Shown here piece by piece: positions 29,198-42,231 of a stretch of DNA of 64,000 nt (within the stretch, counting starts at the first letter, position 1; every line of letters starts with the position of its first letter). Origin of the DNA: Pseudomonas hamedanensis (lineage in GTDB: Bacteria > Pseudomonadota > Gammaproteobacteria > Pseudomonadales > Pseudomonadaceae); contig NZ_CP077091.1 of assembly GCF_014268595.2 (NCBI RefSeq), positions 5,687,001-5,751,000 on the forward strand, in the 5' to 3' direction. The position numbers and the translations under genes were made by a program. The notes beneath the pieces were generated by a model. That model was not told the DNA's origin. It was given only the letters and a program-made list of their open reading frames with translations, and ran no database searches.

Positions 29198-29686
29198 ATG
29201 AAACGGATTCTTCTCGGTACTCTCTTCACCGCTGTATCCATCAACGCAATGGCGCAAGCCCCGGGCGGCCCGGATTGCGGTTGGGGCAACATGCTGTTCG
29301 AAGGTCAGCGTGGTACCCCGGCGCACTTCCTTGCTTCTACCACCAACGGCACTTCCGGTAACGCCACGTTCGGTATGACTTCCGGCACCAACGGTTGCTC
29401 GACCAACGCGTCGCTGACTTATGGCGGCAAATCCTGGTTCGCCATGAATGGCATGATGAACGAGCTGTCCGAAGACATGGCCAAAGGCAACGGCGAAGCG
29501 CTGACGACTTATGCCGTGGTACTGGGCGTAGCACCGGAAGATCGCGCGCACTTTGCGCAAGTGACTCACCAGCACTTCCAGCAGATCTTCAGCAAAGCTG
29601 ACGTGACCGCTGAAGACGTGCATACCAACACCCTGGCGGTACTCAAGGCAGACCCACGTCTGGCCAAGTACGCAACTCAGGCTTAA
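29198..29686 (+). CDS. DUF3015 family secreted protein
   Basis: A 162-residue exported protein. The signal peptide MKRILLGTLFTAVSINAMAQ precedes a mature part opening with GGPDCGWGNMLFEGQRG. Two cysteines (PDCGWG, NGCSTN) may pair. FGMTSGTNGCSTNASLTYGG and the helical C-terminus (ADVTAEDVHTNTLAVLKADP) fit DUF3015, found next to a Lon-like gene in pseudomonads. Function is unknown; a periplasmic location is inferred from the signal peptide. It is a single-gene unit with its own terminator. The 299-base gap upstream shows no further gene. Confidence 0.85.
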   Translation: MKRILLGTLFTAVSINAMAQAPGGPDCGWGNMLFEGQRGTPAHFLASTTNGTSGNATFGMTSGTNGCSTNASLTYGGKSWFAMNGMMNELSEDMAKGNGEALTTYAVVLGVAPEDRAHFAQVTHQHFQQIFSKADVTAEDVHTNTLAVLKADPRLAKYATQA

Positions 29687-29697
29687 GCTCGACCCCA

Positions 29698-29722
29698 CCC
29701 GCTTCTTTCGGGAAGCGGGTTT
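29698..29722 (+). terminator. Terminator after the DUF3015 gene
   Basis: Stem ACCCGCTTC/GAAGCGGGT with a TTTCG-type loop, followed by TTTTATTTT. Confidence 0.88.
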
Positions 29723-29738
29723 TTATTTTGAATGCGGT

Positions 29739-29873
29739 CTGTGGCGAGGGGATTTATCCCCGTTCGGCTGCGAAGCAGTCGTAAAACCTGTGCATGCGGT
29801 GTATCTGATGCATTGGGGACACAGCTTATGGGGCCGCTTCGCAGCCCAGCGGGGATAAATCCCCTCGCCACAG
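29739..29873. repeat. REPIN, class B
   Basis: Arms CTGTGGCGAGGGGATTTATC and GATAAATCCCCTCGCCACAG; the inside carries CGGCTGCGAAGCAGTCG. It lies directly after a terminator and 55 bases before the DUF4105 gene. Confidence 0.92.
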
Positions 29874-29928
29874 GGTGCAGTGATTACCCCCGATCCGGGT
29901 TTTATTTTCTTTCGATAAGTTGCCACTT

Positions 29929-31782
29929 ATGCTCAAACGCCTTGCCTGGCTGGCGCTCTGTGTCTGCGCCCCGCTGTCCGCCGCGCCTCACATCGATCCT
30001 CAACGTTTGCAGCAACTGGCCAACGACCGCTTCTGGATTTCCCTCGGTCATTACGAAACCGCCAAGCTCGGCGGCTGGCGCAGCTATGTCAGCGATAAAA
30101 AGTTCTTTCTGGCGCCCGATGGCAACGAGCATCCCGAGCGCGAACTCGCCGCCACCGTGCAGGCGTTGTACGCCCCGGCCAGCCTCGGCGAGCAACACGC
30201 ACAATGCGTTTACCCGGCGCGTACGCGCTGGCTGAAGGCGCAGCTCAACCTGACCGATCTGCCGACGCCGGCCTGCGTCGAGTACAAGAAATGGTTCAAG
30301 GACGTCTCGCCGCACAGCGCAGTGATGATTTTCCCGGCGGCGTATCTCAACAGCCCTTCGTCGATGTTCGGCCATACCCTGCTGCGCATCGATCAGGCCG
30401 ACGTGCAAGCCGACAAGACTTCGCTGCTCAGTTACGCAATCAACTTCGGCGCCTATATCGAAGGCTCCGACAACAGCATTCTCTATGCCTGGAAAGGCCT
30501 GATGGGCGGCTACCCCGGGCTGTTCGCGCTGGTGCCCTATCAGGAAAAACTCTCCGAGTACCGCAGCCTGGAAAACCGCGACCTGTGGGAATACCGGCTC
30601 AACCTGACCCAGGAAGAAACCGCCCGCATGGTCGAGCATGTGTGGGAGTTGAAGCAGATTCAGTTCGATTATTTCTTCTTCGATGAAAACTGCTCGTATC
30701 GCTTGCTCGAACTGCTGCAAGTGGCGCGGCCGAGCCTGCGCCTGACCGAACAGTTCCCGCTGACCGCGATCCCCACCGACACCGTCAAAGCGGTGAAAGA
30801 GGCCGGACTGGTCGAGCACATCGAATACCGGCCGTCTCGCGAGCGTGAATTGCTCAGTCGCGCCGAGCCGTTGAGCGACGACGAACAACAATGGGTGCTG
30901 AAAGTCAGCGCCGATCAACAAGTCTTGCAGGAGGCGACGTTCAAAGCGCTGCCCCGTGATCGTCAGGCGTTGATCGTCGATGCCGCCTATCGCCTTGAGC
31001 GTTACCGCGCCAACGGCCAGGAACGCGACCCGCAACGAGCGCAGCGCAGTTTCGAACTGTTGCGCGCGATCAACAAAAATCCGGCACCAGAGCTGGACAT
31101 CCCGCAGCCGGGTCTGCCCGAAGACGGCCATGAATCCCGCACTTGGCAGGCAGGCCTCGGTACTCGCGGCGATCGCGCGTTTGGCGAGTACGGCTTGCGC
31201 ATGGCCTATCACGACCTCAACGACAACGCCGAAAGTTTCCCCCTCGGTGCGCAGATTGAAATCCTGCAGTTGAAACTGCGCCAGTACGAAGGCAACGACT
31301 GGCAGTTGCAACAACTGGATCTGGCGACGATTCGTTCGCTGACACCGCGTAACGAGCTGCTGCAGCCGTGGTCGTGGCAAGTCACCGGCGGTCTTGAGCG
31401 GGTGCCGGGCAAGCATGATGACGAAACGCTGGTCAGCCACGTCAACGGTGGTGGCGGCGGTACATGGCAGTTAGGCGAAGACGTACTCGGGTTTGCCCTC
31501 GGCACGGTGCGGGTGGAACACAACAATGACTTCGCCGAATTCGTCTCCCCGGCGGGCGGTTTCAACACGGGCGTGTTGTGGAAAAACCCGCTGGGCAACT
31601 TGAGCCTGGAAGCCAAGGGCGATTATTTTTTCAACGGTGAAGTGCGCCGCAGCCTGAGCCTGAATCAGCAGTGGGAACTGTCGCGCAACCTAGGATTGCG
31701 CTTGAGTGCACAGCGCGAATTCAGCCAGCTCGCCAGCCCTGAGACTGAAGTCATGCTGGAAGTGAAGTGGTATCACTATTGA
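29929..31782 (+). CDS. DUF4105/Lnb-like protein with predicted C-terminal barrel
   Basis: A 617-residue protein with a signal peptide (MLKRLAWLALCVCAPLSAAP). The N-terminal domain (about 20-330) has conserved motifs SSMFGHTLLRID (H149) and FFDENCSYRLLE (C255). A His followed by an Asn-Cys fits a circularly permuted papain/LRAT-like fold. I recall that DUF4105 was renamed after Lnb, a Bacteroides lipoprotein N-acyltransferase; I cannot verify this. The C-terminal third (about 400-617) alternates polar and hydrophobic residues and ends VMLEVKWYHY, like an outer-membrane beta-barrel. The start at 29929 is better than the TTG three codons upstream. It is monocistronic. Activity here is unknown. 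Confidence 0.75.
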   Translation: MLKRLAWLALCVCAPLSAAPHIDPQRLQQLANDRFWISLGHYETAKLGGWRSYVSDKKFFLAPDGNEHPERELAATVQALYAPASLGEQHAQCVYPARTRWLKAQLNLTDLPTPACVEYKKWFKDVSPHSAVMIFPAAYLNSPSSMFGHTLLRIDQADVQADKTSLLSYAINFGAYIEGSDNSILYAWKGLMGGYPGLFALVPYQEKLSEYRSLENRDLWEYRLNLTQEETARMVEHVWELKQIQFDYFFFDENCSYRLLELLQVARPSLRLTEQFPLTAIPTDTVKAVKEAGLVEHIEYRPSRERELLSRAEPLSDDEQQWVLKVSADQQVLQEATFKALPRDRQALIVDAAYRLERYRANGQERDPQRAQRSFELLRAINKNPAPELDIPQPGLPEDGHESRTWQAGLGTRGDRAFGEYGLRMAYHDLNDNAESFPLGAQIEILQLKLRQYEGNDWQLQQLDLATIRSLTPRNELLQPWSWQVTGGLERVPGKHDDETLVSHVNGGGGGTWQLGEDVLGFALGTVRVEHNNDFAEFVSPAGGFNTGVLWKNPLGNLSLEAKGDYFFNGEVRRSLSLNQQWELSRNLGLRLSAQREFSQLASPETEVMLEVKWYHY

Positions 31783-31794
31783 TTCCGAGCATGC

Positions 31795-31890
31795 CCCTGT
31801 AGGAGTGAGCCTGCTCGCGATAGCAATCCACCAGTCAATGATGTAGCGACTGAAATACCGCTATCGCGAGCAGGCTCACTCCTACAGGGG
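31795..31890. repeat. REPIN, class A
   Basis: Arms CCCTGTAGGAGTGAGCCTGC and GCAGGCTCACTCCTACAGGG. The inner part (AATCCACCAGTCAATGATG) is unlike the GTGTGTCAG core of its neighbours. Confidence 0.9.
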
Positions 31891-31992
31891 ATTTGTGCTG
31901 TTCAACAAATTACTGACATGCCTTTCACCAGCGCCCGACCAATCCCCTTCTAGACTTCCCTTATCAGCCAAAAACCGGCGCGGGAGAATGCG

Positions 31993-32349
31993 ATGTGGCG
32001 GTGCGTGGGTTTGTTGAGCGTTTTGCTGGCGCTGGGCGGTTGCCAGACCACTCATGAAGATCTGATCGCTAAGGGTTATCCACCCGCCTTCGCCGACGGC
32101 TTCGATGACGGCTGCATCAGTGGCCGCCAGGCGGCCGGTTCAATCAGCGGCGAATTTCGCAAGAACGTGCCGCGCTATCTCAAGGACAAGCAGTACGCCG
32201 AAGGCTGGAGCGACGGTTTTCGCCAGTGTCAGGCGATGCTCGAAAACCGCGATCGCGAGCAATATCGCAACGCGCATTGGGACGAGCGCGAGCGCGCCTG
32301 GCAGCAGCAGAAAGACCAGGACGCCGGGCGGGCTTATCGCTCGCCCTAG
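31993..32349 (+). CDS. Small predicted lipoprotein
   Basis: A 118-residue protein. MWRCVGLLSVLLALGGCQTT is a lipoprotein signal peptide with lipobox ALGGC (lipidated Cys about residue 17). The mature part has FADGFDDGCISGRQAAGSIS and YAEGWSDGFRQCQAMLENRD, two repeats of a DG-centred motif, with a charged tail rich in Arg, Glu and Gln. Two cysteines (C40-region and C78-region) are present. Function is unknown. It is 69 bases upstream of the Gre-like gene and may share its transcript. Confidence 0.75.
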   Translation: MWRCVGLLSVLLALGGCQTTHEDLIAKGYPPAFADGFDDGCISGRQAAGSISGEFRKNVPRYLKDKQYAEGWSDGFRQCQAMLENRDREQYRNAHWDERERAWQQQKDQDAGRAYRSP

Positions 32350-32418
32350 GTCGCTGGCAGACATCCGGTGAAACCAAATACCTGCGAGCATGGCCCAAAG
32401 CTCATAGAGGAGGACACC

Positions 32419-34373
<1,955 letters not shown>

Positions 34374-34443
34374 TCAGCGGCGTTTTTGGGGAATTTTGCA
34401 CCGGAACAGGGATACCCAATTCTGATTTCGCACTATCAGGGAT

Positions 34444-34521
34444 ACCGCTATCGCGAGCAGGCTCACTCCTACAATTGGGAATGCGTTCCCCCTGTAGGAG
34501 TGAGCCTGCTCGCGATAGCCC
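34444..34521. repeat. REPIN, class A, short spacer
   Basis: Arms GCTATCGCGAGCAGGCTCAC and GTGAGCCTGCTCGCGATAGC around the spacer AATTGGGAATGCGTTCCCC. The arm order is opposite to that of the GTGTGTCAG copies. The spacer is nearly the same as at 45.0 kb. Confidence 0.93.
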
Positions 34522-34555
34522 CACCACGGTTCAGCTGAAAAAACGCAAAAAAAAA

Positions 34556-34573
34556 CGGAGCCCGAAGGCTCCG
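34556..34573 (-). terminator. Terminator after ettA
   Basis: Stem CGGAGCC/GGCTCCG on a short loop, followed in the minus direction by nine or more T. It is 23 bases past the ettA stop. Confidence 0.9.
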
Positions 34574-34596
34574 CTCTTTCTGCAACCAGCCCGATA

Positions 34597-36261
<1,665 letters not shown>

Positions 36262-36546
36262 GGAGAACCTTGGGTCAGTGACAGATGAATGATTGCAGCA
36301 CAGGCGATGCCTGGCCAGACCATGCGCGTCGTTCACGTGATGGTTATCAATGCGTGCGCGCGGAAAAAGTCTGAGTCTAGGAGCTGGAACGCTCCCGCGT
36401 AACCGGCAAAGCTACCTTAATGATGAAAGGCAGTCCAGCCGCGCAGGGCTGGCACTTCGCCACGACTCAAGGCATGCTAGCCGCCCTTTGGGCGTCCGGC
36501 TTATAGTGCACGTCGCGCCAGTCCAGCCAATCCGCAGGATCACAGC

Positions 36547-39500
36547 TTGTCCAATGTCAGTCCGCCCGCCTCTGTGAGCAGCGCCCAACCGGCGCCCGGC
36601 TCGCCCCTGCGCGGGACATTGAAGGGGGCGCTGGCGACTTTGGTGTTGCTGTTGCTGGCATTATTGTTCTGGCAACTGCTCGACCAACTGCGCGAAACCC
36701 AGAAGAACCAGCGCCAGTACACCATCGATTACACCGCCGACCTGGCCGCCCAGGTCAGTCTGAACATGGCGTTGAACGCGCAGATCGCACTCAATCTGCT
36801 ACCGATCGTCGAGCAACCGCAGACAACCGACGAACAGCAGGTGTTGCTGCGCAAGCTGCAGCAATCGCTGCCGGACCTGCGCAGCATGGCCTTGCTCAGT
36901 CCGTCAGGAAAAATCATCAGCGACAGCGCTGCTGACAGCCCCGACGCCGACTACCTCGCCGAACTGGTGCGCCGCAGCCGCGCCCAGGCGCACTACTTCA
37001 GCAACGCCAGCGACGGCTCGGTGGTGCATCTGCTACTGCGCCAAGCCAGCGGCAGCACGCGCGGCTACTGGGCGTTGCGGTTGACGCCGACGTTCTTCGA
37101 CTCACTGACCCAACAGGGCGAAACCGGCCTGCGTCCGTTGTGGCTGGTGGAAAACCGCATCAACCAGCAAATCATCAGCCGCGACGACGCCCAGCCTTCG
37201 GCCAGGCCCGGGGTTTTGACCCCGGACGATCTGGCCAACACCGTCCTGACCGTGCCGCTGAGCAGCAGCGACTGGCAACTGCGTGGGCTGTTCGACCGCC
37301 AGCGTGTGCTCGAAGAATTGCTGCCGGCGTTCATCGGCAAATGCCTGCTGGGCCTGGCATTCTCAATGCTGCCGGTGATTGCGCTGCTGAACATGCGCCG
37401 TCGGCAGCGTCAGTTGCATGAAGGCCGGCGGCGTTATCAGGATATTTTCGAAGGCACCGGCGTCGCCCTGTGCGTCCTCGACCTGTCCGGACTCAAGCAG
37501 TTTTTTGACAAGGCGCAGATCCAGACCGGCGATCAGCTCAAGGCCTGGCTCGACCAGCCCCGCCAGCGCCAACAACTGCTGCAGGAGTTGCGCGTCACCG
37601 AGGTCAATCAGGTGGCGCTGCAACTGCTCGACGTCCATTCCTGCGACCAGGCCTGGCAGTTGCTGATCGACGGTCAGCCACACGCGCACTGTGCGATCGG
37701 CAATCAGATACTCGATGCCGTACTGCTCCAGCAGAAACAACTGGAACTGGAAACCAAGCTGCCGCACCCCAACGGTCGCGACCAACACCTGTGGATGGTG
37801 CTGCGCTTGCCGCAGGAGCAACACGACTATAAAGCGGTCATCCTGAGCATCAACGACATCACCAGCCGCAAGCTGATCGAATTGTCCCTGCTGGAACGCG
37901 AAGGTTTCTGGTCGGACGTGGTGCGCACCGTGCCCGATCATCTGTATGTGCAGGACGTGATCAGCCAGCGGATGATTTTCAGCAACCACCACCTCGGCCA
38001 GACCCTCGGCTACAACCGCAGCGAACTGCATCAGATGGGCGAGTATTTCTGGGAAATCCTTCTGCATCCGGAAGACGCCGACTACTACCATCGCTCACGG
38101 CAAATGCAGCGCCACGCCGGTTACAGCCAGTTGCTGCAATGCCAGTTGCGTTTCCGCCATCGCGACGGCAAGTGGCGGCGCTTCGACATTCGCGAACAGG
38201 CGCTGGCCCGTGACAAGCACGATCAGGTCACGCGGATCATCGGCGTGGCCAAGGACATCACCGAACAGATTGAAGCCAGTGAATCGCTGCGCGACAGCGA
38301 GCAGCGCTACCGCATGCTCGCCGAAAGCATCAGCGATGTGATTTTTTCCACCGACAGCAAGCTCTCGCTGAACTATGTCAGTCCGTCGGTGCAGGCGGTG
38401 CTGGGTTACAACGCCGAATGGATTTTCCAGAACGGCTGGCAATCGACCATCGCCAACCCGGGGCAACTGAACGGCATCTACAGCCTGATGGACCGCGTCA
38501 GCAAAGCGCTGGACAAGCCCGAGCAACTGGCCCTGCTGCGCAGTCAGGTACAGACGCAATTGTTCCTGTTCGACTGCCTGCGTGCCGACGGCCGCAAGAT
38601 CCCGATCGAACTGCGCCTGGTGCTGGTGTGGGACGAACACGGCGCGTTCGAAGGCGTATTGGGCGTCGGCCGTGATATCAGCCAGCAGCGCCGCGCGGAA
38701 AAAGACCTGCGCATGGCCGCCACGGTTTTCGAGCATTCAACCTCGGCGATCCTGATCACCGACCCGGCCGGCTACATCGTCCAGGCCAACGAAGCCTTCA
38801 GCCGGGTCAGCGGCTATGCCGTCAGCGAAGTGCTCGATCAACTGCCGAACATGCTCACCGTCGACGAACAGCAGGACGCGCACCTGCGCTACGTGCTCAA
38901 GCAACTGCACGAGCACAGCACCTGGGAAGGCGAAGTCTGGATGAAGCGCCGTAACGGCGAGCACTACCCGGCGTGGGTCGGGATTACTGCGGTGCTCGAC
39001 GACGAGGGCGACCTGGCCAGTTACGTGTGTTTCTTCAGCGACATCAGCGAACGCAAGGCCAGCGAACAGCGCATTCACCGCCTCGCCTACTACGACGCCC
39101 TGACCCATCTGCCCAATCGCACGCTGTTCCAGGATCGCCTGCACACCGCGCTGCAAGCGGCCGAACGGCAGAAGTCGTGGGTGGTGCTGATGTTCCTCGA
39201 TCTCGACCGGTTCAAACCGATCAACGACTCCCTCGGCCACGCCGCCGGCGATCGCATGCTCAAGGACATGGCCACGCGCCTGCTGGCCTGCGTCGGCGAA
39301 GACGACACTGTGGCGCGCATGGGCGGCGATGAGTTCACCCTGCTGCTGCAACACCGTTCAAGCCGCGAACTGGCCCTGAACCGGGCCATTCACGTCGCCG
39401 AGCAAATCCTCGGCAGCCTGGTGCGGCCGTTTGTACTCGAAGGCCGCGAGTTTTTTGTCACCGCCAGTATCGGCATCGCCCTCAGTCCGCAGGACGGCAA

Positions 39501-40395
39501 CGAACTCAGCCAGTTGATGAAGAACGCCGATACTGCGATGTACCACGCCAAGGAGCGCGGCAAGAACAACTTCCAGTTTTATCAGGCCGACATGAACGCC
39601 AGTGCGCTGGAGCGCCTGGAGCTGGAAAGCGATTTGCGCCATGCCCTGGAGCAGAACGAATTCGTCCTGTATTACCAGCCGCAGTTCAGCGGCGACGGCA
39701 AACGCCTGACCGGCGCCGAGGCGCTGTTGCGCTGGCGGCACCCGCGGCGCGGGCTGGTGCCGCCGGGCGACTTCATTCCGGTGCTGGAAGAACTCGGTCT
39801 GGTGGTCGACGTGGGCGACTGGGTGATCAGCGAGGCCTGCCGGCAACTGAAAACCTGGCATCAGAACCGCGTGCGCGTGCCGAAGGTGTCGGTGAATATT
39901 TCCGCACGGCAGTTCTCCGACGGTCAGTTGGGCACACGGATCGCCACGATCCTGCGCGAAACCGGCCTGCCGCCGGCCTGCCTGGAGCTTGAACTGACCG
40001 AAAGCATCCTGATGCGCGAAGTCAGCGAGGCGATGCAGATTCTTGCCGGACTGAAAAATCTCGGCCTGAGCATTGCGGTCGATGACTTTGGCACGGGTTA
40101 CTCGTCGCTCAACTATCTTAAGCAGTTCCCGATCGACGTGCTGAAGATTGACCGGACTTTCGTCGATGGCCTGCCATCCGGCGAGCAAGACGCGCAAATC
40201 GCCCGGGCGATCATCGCCATGGCCCACAGCCTGAACCTGGCGGTGATCGCCGAGGGTGTGGAAACCCATGAGCAACTGGACTTCCTGCGTGAGCATGGTT
40301 GTGATGAGGTTCAGGGGTATCTGTTCGGGCGGCCGATGCCGGCCGGGCGGTTTGAGGCGCAGTTCAGTAACGACGCCCTCTTCATGTTCGACTGA
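36547..40395 (+). CDS. morA: MorA, GGDEF-EAL c-di-GMP enzyme
   Basis: A 1282-residue membrane regulator. Order: cytoplasmic tail, TM1 (about 28-48), periplasmic sensor region, TM2 (about 263-285), a series of PAS domains (near 430-560, 585-700 and 715-830), GGDEF with GGDEF at 926-930, EAL with EAL at 1058-1060. EAL residues ELTESIL and [20 protein letters not shown] are intact, so both activities are plausible. The product-inhibition RxxD site before GGDEF is GEDD, so the R is missing. The start codon is TTG ([10 protein letters not shown]), with AGGA upstream; no in-frame ATG fits. MorA controls flagellar development and biofilm in pseudomonads, and it lies beside glyA as in P. aeruginosa. 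Confidence 0.92.
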   Translation: MSNVSPPASVSSAQPAPGSPLRGTLKGALATLVLLLLALLFWQLLDQLRETQKNQRQYTIDYTADLAAQVSLNMALNAQIALNLLPIVEQPQTTDEQQVLLRKLQQSLPDLRSMALLSPSGKIISDSAADSPDADYLAELVRRSRAQAHYFSNASDGSVVHLLLRQASGSTRGYWALRLTPTFFDSLTQQGETGLRPLWLVENRINQQIISRDDAQPSARPGVLTPDDLANTVLTVPLSSSDWQLRGLFDRQRVLEELLPAFIGKCLLGLAFSMLPVIALLNMRRRQRQLHEGRRRYQDIFEGTGVALCVLDLSGLKQFFDKAQIQTGDQLKAWLDQPRQRQQLLQELRVTEVNQVALQLLDVHSCDQAWQLLIDGQPHAHCAIGNQILDAVLLQQKQLELETKLPHPNGRDQHLWMVLRLPQEQHDYKAVILSINDITSRKLIELSLLEREGFWSDVVRTVPDHLYVQDVISQRMIFSNHHLGQTLGYNRSELHQMGEYFWEILLHPEDADYYHRSRQMQRHAGYSQLLQCQLRFRHRDGKWRRFDIREQALARDKHDQVTRIIGVAKDITEQIEASESLRDSEQRYRMLAESISDVIFSTDSKLSLNYVSPSVQAVLGYNAEWIFQNGWQSTIANPGQLNGIYSLMDRVSKALDKPEQLALLRSQVQTQLFLFDCLRADGRKIPIELRLVLVWDEHGAFEGVLGVGRDISQQRRAEKDLRMAATVFEHSTSAILITDPAGYIVQANEAFSRVSGYAVSEVLDQLPNMLTVDEQQDAHLRYVLKQLHEHSTWEGEVWMKRRNGEHYPAWVGITAVLDDEGDLASYVCFFSDISERKASEQRIHRLAYYDALTHLPNRTLFQDRLHTALQAAERQKSWVVLMFLDLDRFKPINDSLGHAAGDRMLKDMATRLLACVGEDDTVARMGGDEFTLLLQHRSSRELALNRAIHVAEQILGSLVRPFVLEGREFFVTASIGIALSPQDGNELSQLMKNADTAMYHAKERGKNNFQFYQADMNASALERLELESDLRHALEQNEFVLYYQPQFSGDGKRLTGAEALLRWRHPRRGLVPPGDFIPVLEELGLVVDVGDWVISEACRQLKTWHQNRVRVPKVSVNISARQFSDGQLGTRIATILRETGLPPACLELELTESILMREVSEAMQILAGLKNLGLSIAVDDFGTGYSSLNYLKQFPIDVLKIDRTFVDGLPSGEQDAQIARAIIAMAHSLNLAVIAEGVETHEQLDFLREHGCDEVQGYLFGRPMPAGRFEAQFSNDALFMFD

Positions 40396-40428
40396 CCAGA
40401 GCCGCTTCGGGCGGCTCAGGTCGGTATT

Positions 40429-40539
40429 GATCGTTCCCACGCTCCGCGTGGGAATGCCTCACTGGACGCTCTGCGTCCGCTTCGGCAAGTGACGCGGAGC
40501 GTCACGGGCTGCATTCCCACGCAGAGCGTGGGAACGATC
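40429..40539. repeat. REP pair, class C (third family)
   Basis: Outer arms GATCGTTCCCACGCTCCGCG and GCAGAGCGTGGGAACGATC; inner GACGCTCTGCGTC and GACGCGGAGCGTC palindromes. This family is unlike classes A and B and occurs once in the window. Confidence 0.85.
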
Positions 40540-40550
40540 AAATCCACTCC

Positions 40551-40582
40551 CACTGTGGGAGCGAGCCTGCTCGCGAAGGGGC
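40551..40582. repeat. Single class A REP
   Basis: TGTGGGAGCGAGCCTGCTCG followed by CGAAGGGGCC; no inverted partner nearby. It directly follows the class C repeat. Confidence 0.8.
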
Positions 40583-40708
40583 CGGCAAAAGCACCGCACA
40601 TCTGTCATGAACGCCACTTGTCTGCGACATGATGTCGTTTCATATGCCATCCAAAACCCGTTGGGTTAGAATGCCCCCCTTTTCTGCCCCCGATCCTTGA
40701 GGACCGCC

Positions 40709-41962
40709 ATGTTCAGCCGTGATTTGACTATTGCCAAGTACGACGCCGATCTTTTTGCCGCCATGGAGCAAGAAGCTCAGCGCCAGGAAGAACACATCGA
40801 GCTGATCGCTTCGGAAAACTACACCAGCCCAGCGGTGATGGAGGCTCAAGGTTCGGTTCTGACCAACAAGTACGCCGAAGGCTACCCGGGCAAGCGCTAC
40901 TACGGCGGTTGCGAGTACGTCGACGTGGTTGAGCAACTGGCGATCGACCGTGCCAAGGAGCTGTTCGGCGCCGATTACGCCAACGTTCAACCGCATGCTG
41001 GTTCGCAAGCCAACGCCGCTGTGTACCTGGCCCTGCTGTCGGCCGGCGACACCATTCTGGGCATGAGCCTGGCCCACGGCGGTCACCTGACCCACGGTGC
41101 CAGCGTTTCCTCGTCGGGCAAGCTGTACAACGCCATCCAGTACGGTATCGACGCCAACGGCCTGATCGACTACGACGAAGTCGAGCGCCTGGCGGTAGAA
41201 CACAAGCCGAAAATGATCGTGGCCGGTTTCTCTGCCTACTCGCAGATTCTCGATTTCCCGCGCTTCCGCGAAATCGCTGACAAGGTCGGCGCCTACCTGT
41301 TCGTCGACATGGCCCACGTGGCCGGTCTGGTCGCCGCTGGCGTCTACCCGAACCCGGTGCCGTTCGCTGACGTCGTGACCACCACCACGCACAAGACCCT
41401 GCGCGGTCCGCGTGGCGGTCTGATCCTGGCTCGCGCCAATGCCGAGATCGAGAAGAAGCTCAACTCCGCAGTATTCCCGGGCGCCCAGGGCGGCCCGCTG
41501 GAGCACGTGATCGCCGCCAAAGCGATCTGCTTCAAGGAAGCGCTGCAGCCTGAGTTCAAGGTTTACCAGCAACAAGTGGTGAAGAATGCCAAGGCCATGG
41601 CCGGCGTGTTCATCGAGCGCGGTTTCGACGTGGTTTCCGGCGGTACCGAAAACCACCTGTTCCTGCTGTCGCTGATCAAGCAGGAAATCTCCGGTAAAGA
41701 CGCCGACGCCGCTTTGGGCAAAGCGTTCATCACCGTGAACAAGAACTCCGTGCCTAACGATCCACGCTCGCCGTTCGTCACCTCCGGCCTGCGCTTCGGC
41801 ACCCCGGCTGTGACCACTCGCGGCTTCAAAGAGGCTGAGTGCAAAGAGCTGGCCGGCTGGATCTGCGACATTCTGGCAGACCTCTCCAACGAAGCGGTGA
41901 TCGACGCCGTTCGTGAGAAAGTCAAAGCCATCTGCAAGAAACTGCCGGTATACGGCGCGTAA
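40709..41962 (+). CDS. glyA: Serine hydroxymethyltransferase
   Basis: A 417-residue PLP enzyme that interconverts serine and glycine and charges tetrahydrofolate with one-carbon units. The PLP lysine is K229 in [15 protein letters not shown], the same number as in E. coli. Other conserved parts: [16 protein letters not shown] and [16 protein letters not shown]. The start [16 protein letters not shown] is preceded by TTGAGGA. Next to morA, it is probably the paralogue called glyA3 in P. aeruginosa (memory). It is followed by a strong terminator. Confidence 0.96.
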   Translation: MFSRDLTIAKYDADLFAAMEQEAQRQEEHIELIASENYTSPAVMEAQGSVLTNKYAEGYPGKRYYGGCEYVDVVEQLAIDRAKELFGADYANVQPHAGSQANAAVYLALLSAGDTILGMSLAHGGHLTHGASVSSSGKLYNAIQYGIDANGLIDYDEVERLAVEHKPKMIVAGFSAYSQILDFPRFREIADKVGAYLFVDMAHVAGLVAAGVYPNPVPFADVVTTTTHKTLRGPRGGLILARANAEIEKKLNSAVFPGAQGGPLEHVIAAKAICFKEALQPEFKVYQQQVVKNAKAMAGVFIERGFDVVSGGTENHLFLLSLIKQEISGKDADAALGKAFITVNKNSVPNDPRSPFVTSGLRFGTPAVTTRGFKEAECKELAGWICDILADLSNEAVIDAVREKVKAICKKLPVYGA

Positions 41963-41987
41963 ATCGCAACGTTAAACCCCCAGCATG

Positions 41988-42020
41988 AAAAACCGGCCAA
42001 GTGATTGGCCGGTTTTTTTT
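41988..42020 (+). terminator. Terminator of glyA
   Basis: Stem AACCGGCCAA/TTGGCCGGTT with loop GTGA, followed by TTTTTTTT. Confidence 0.95.
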
Positions 42021-42065
42021 CGGCTAAATGAAAGATCAAAAGACCAAAAGATTGTTTTTGGACCA

Positions 42066-42078
42066 CCGGTAAGACCGG
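42066..42078. promoter_or_regulatory. Operator-like site 1 (CCGGT-AAG-ACCGG)
   Basis: A perfect 5-3-5 inverted repeat, 166 bases before the symporter ATG. GGTnnnACC is the core of operators of GntR/FCD regulators such as PdhR and LldR, and two such regulators are encoded just downstream. Confidence 0.5.
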
Positions 42079-42150
42079 CCATGCCAATTTCACCTTTCCC
42101 TCTTGTAATCAGGAAAAACCCAAGCCTAGACTGCGCCTGCACTGGACATA

Positions 42151-42163
42151 CCGGTAAGACCAC
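42151..42163. promoter_or_regulatory. Operator-like site 2 (CCGGT-AAG-ACCAC)
   Basis: The same GGTAAGACC core as site 1, with the outer right arm changed. The centres are 85 bases apart, close to eight helical turns, so both could be on one DNA face. Confidence 0.45.
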
Positions 42164-42231
42164 AATAATTAAGTCCTGAATCCGATGCGCCAAGCGTGCG
42201 GCAGCCAGGACACCGACCCAGGATTCCTCCC

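Larger units (their letters stand above)
40396..40708. other. 313-base gap: weak hairpin, REPs, glyA leader
   Basis: The hairpin GAGCCGC/GCGGCTC (40399-40417) follows morA but has no T run. Then come a class C repeat, a single class A REP and about 120 bases of glyA leader, in which I find no clear promoter or riboswitch. Confidence 0.7.

Noticed and set aside
40399..40417. Hairpin after morA as a rho-independent terminator.
   Set aside because: The stem is good but no T run follows; not listed as a terminator.
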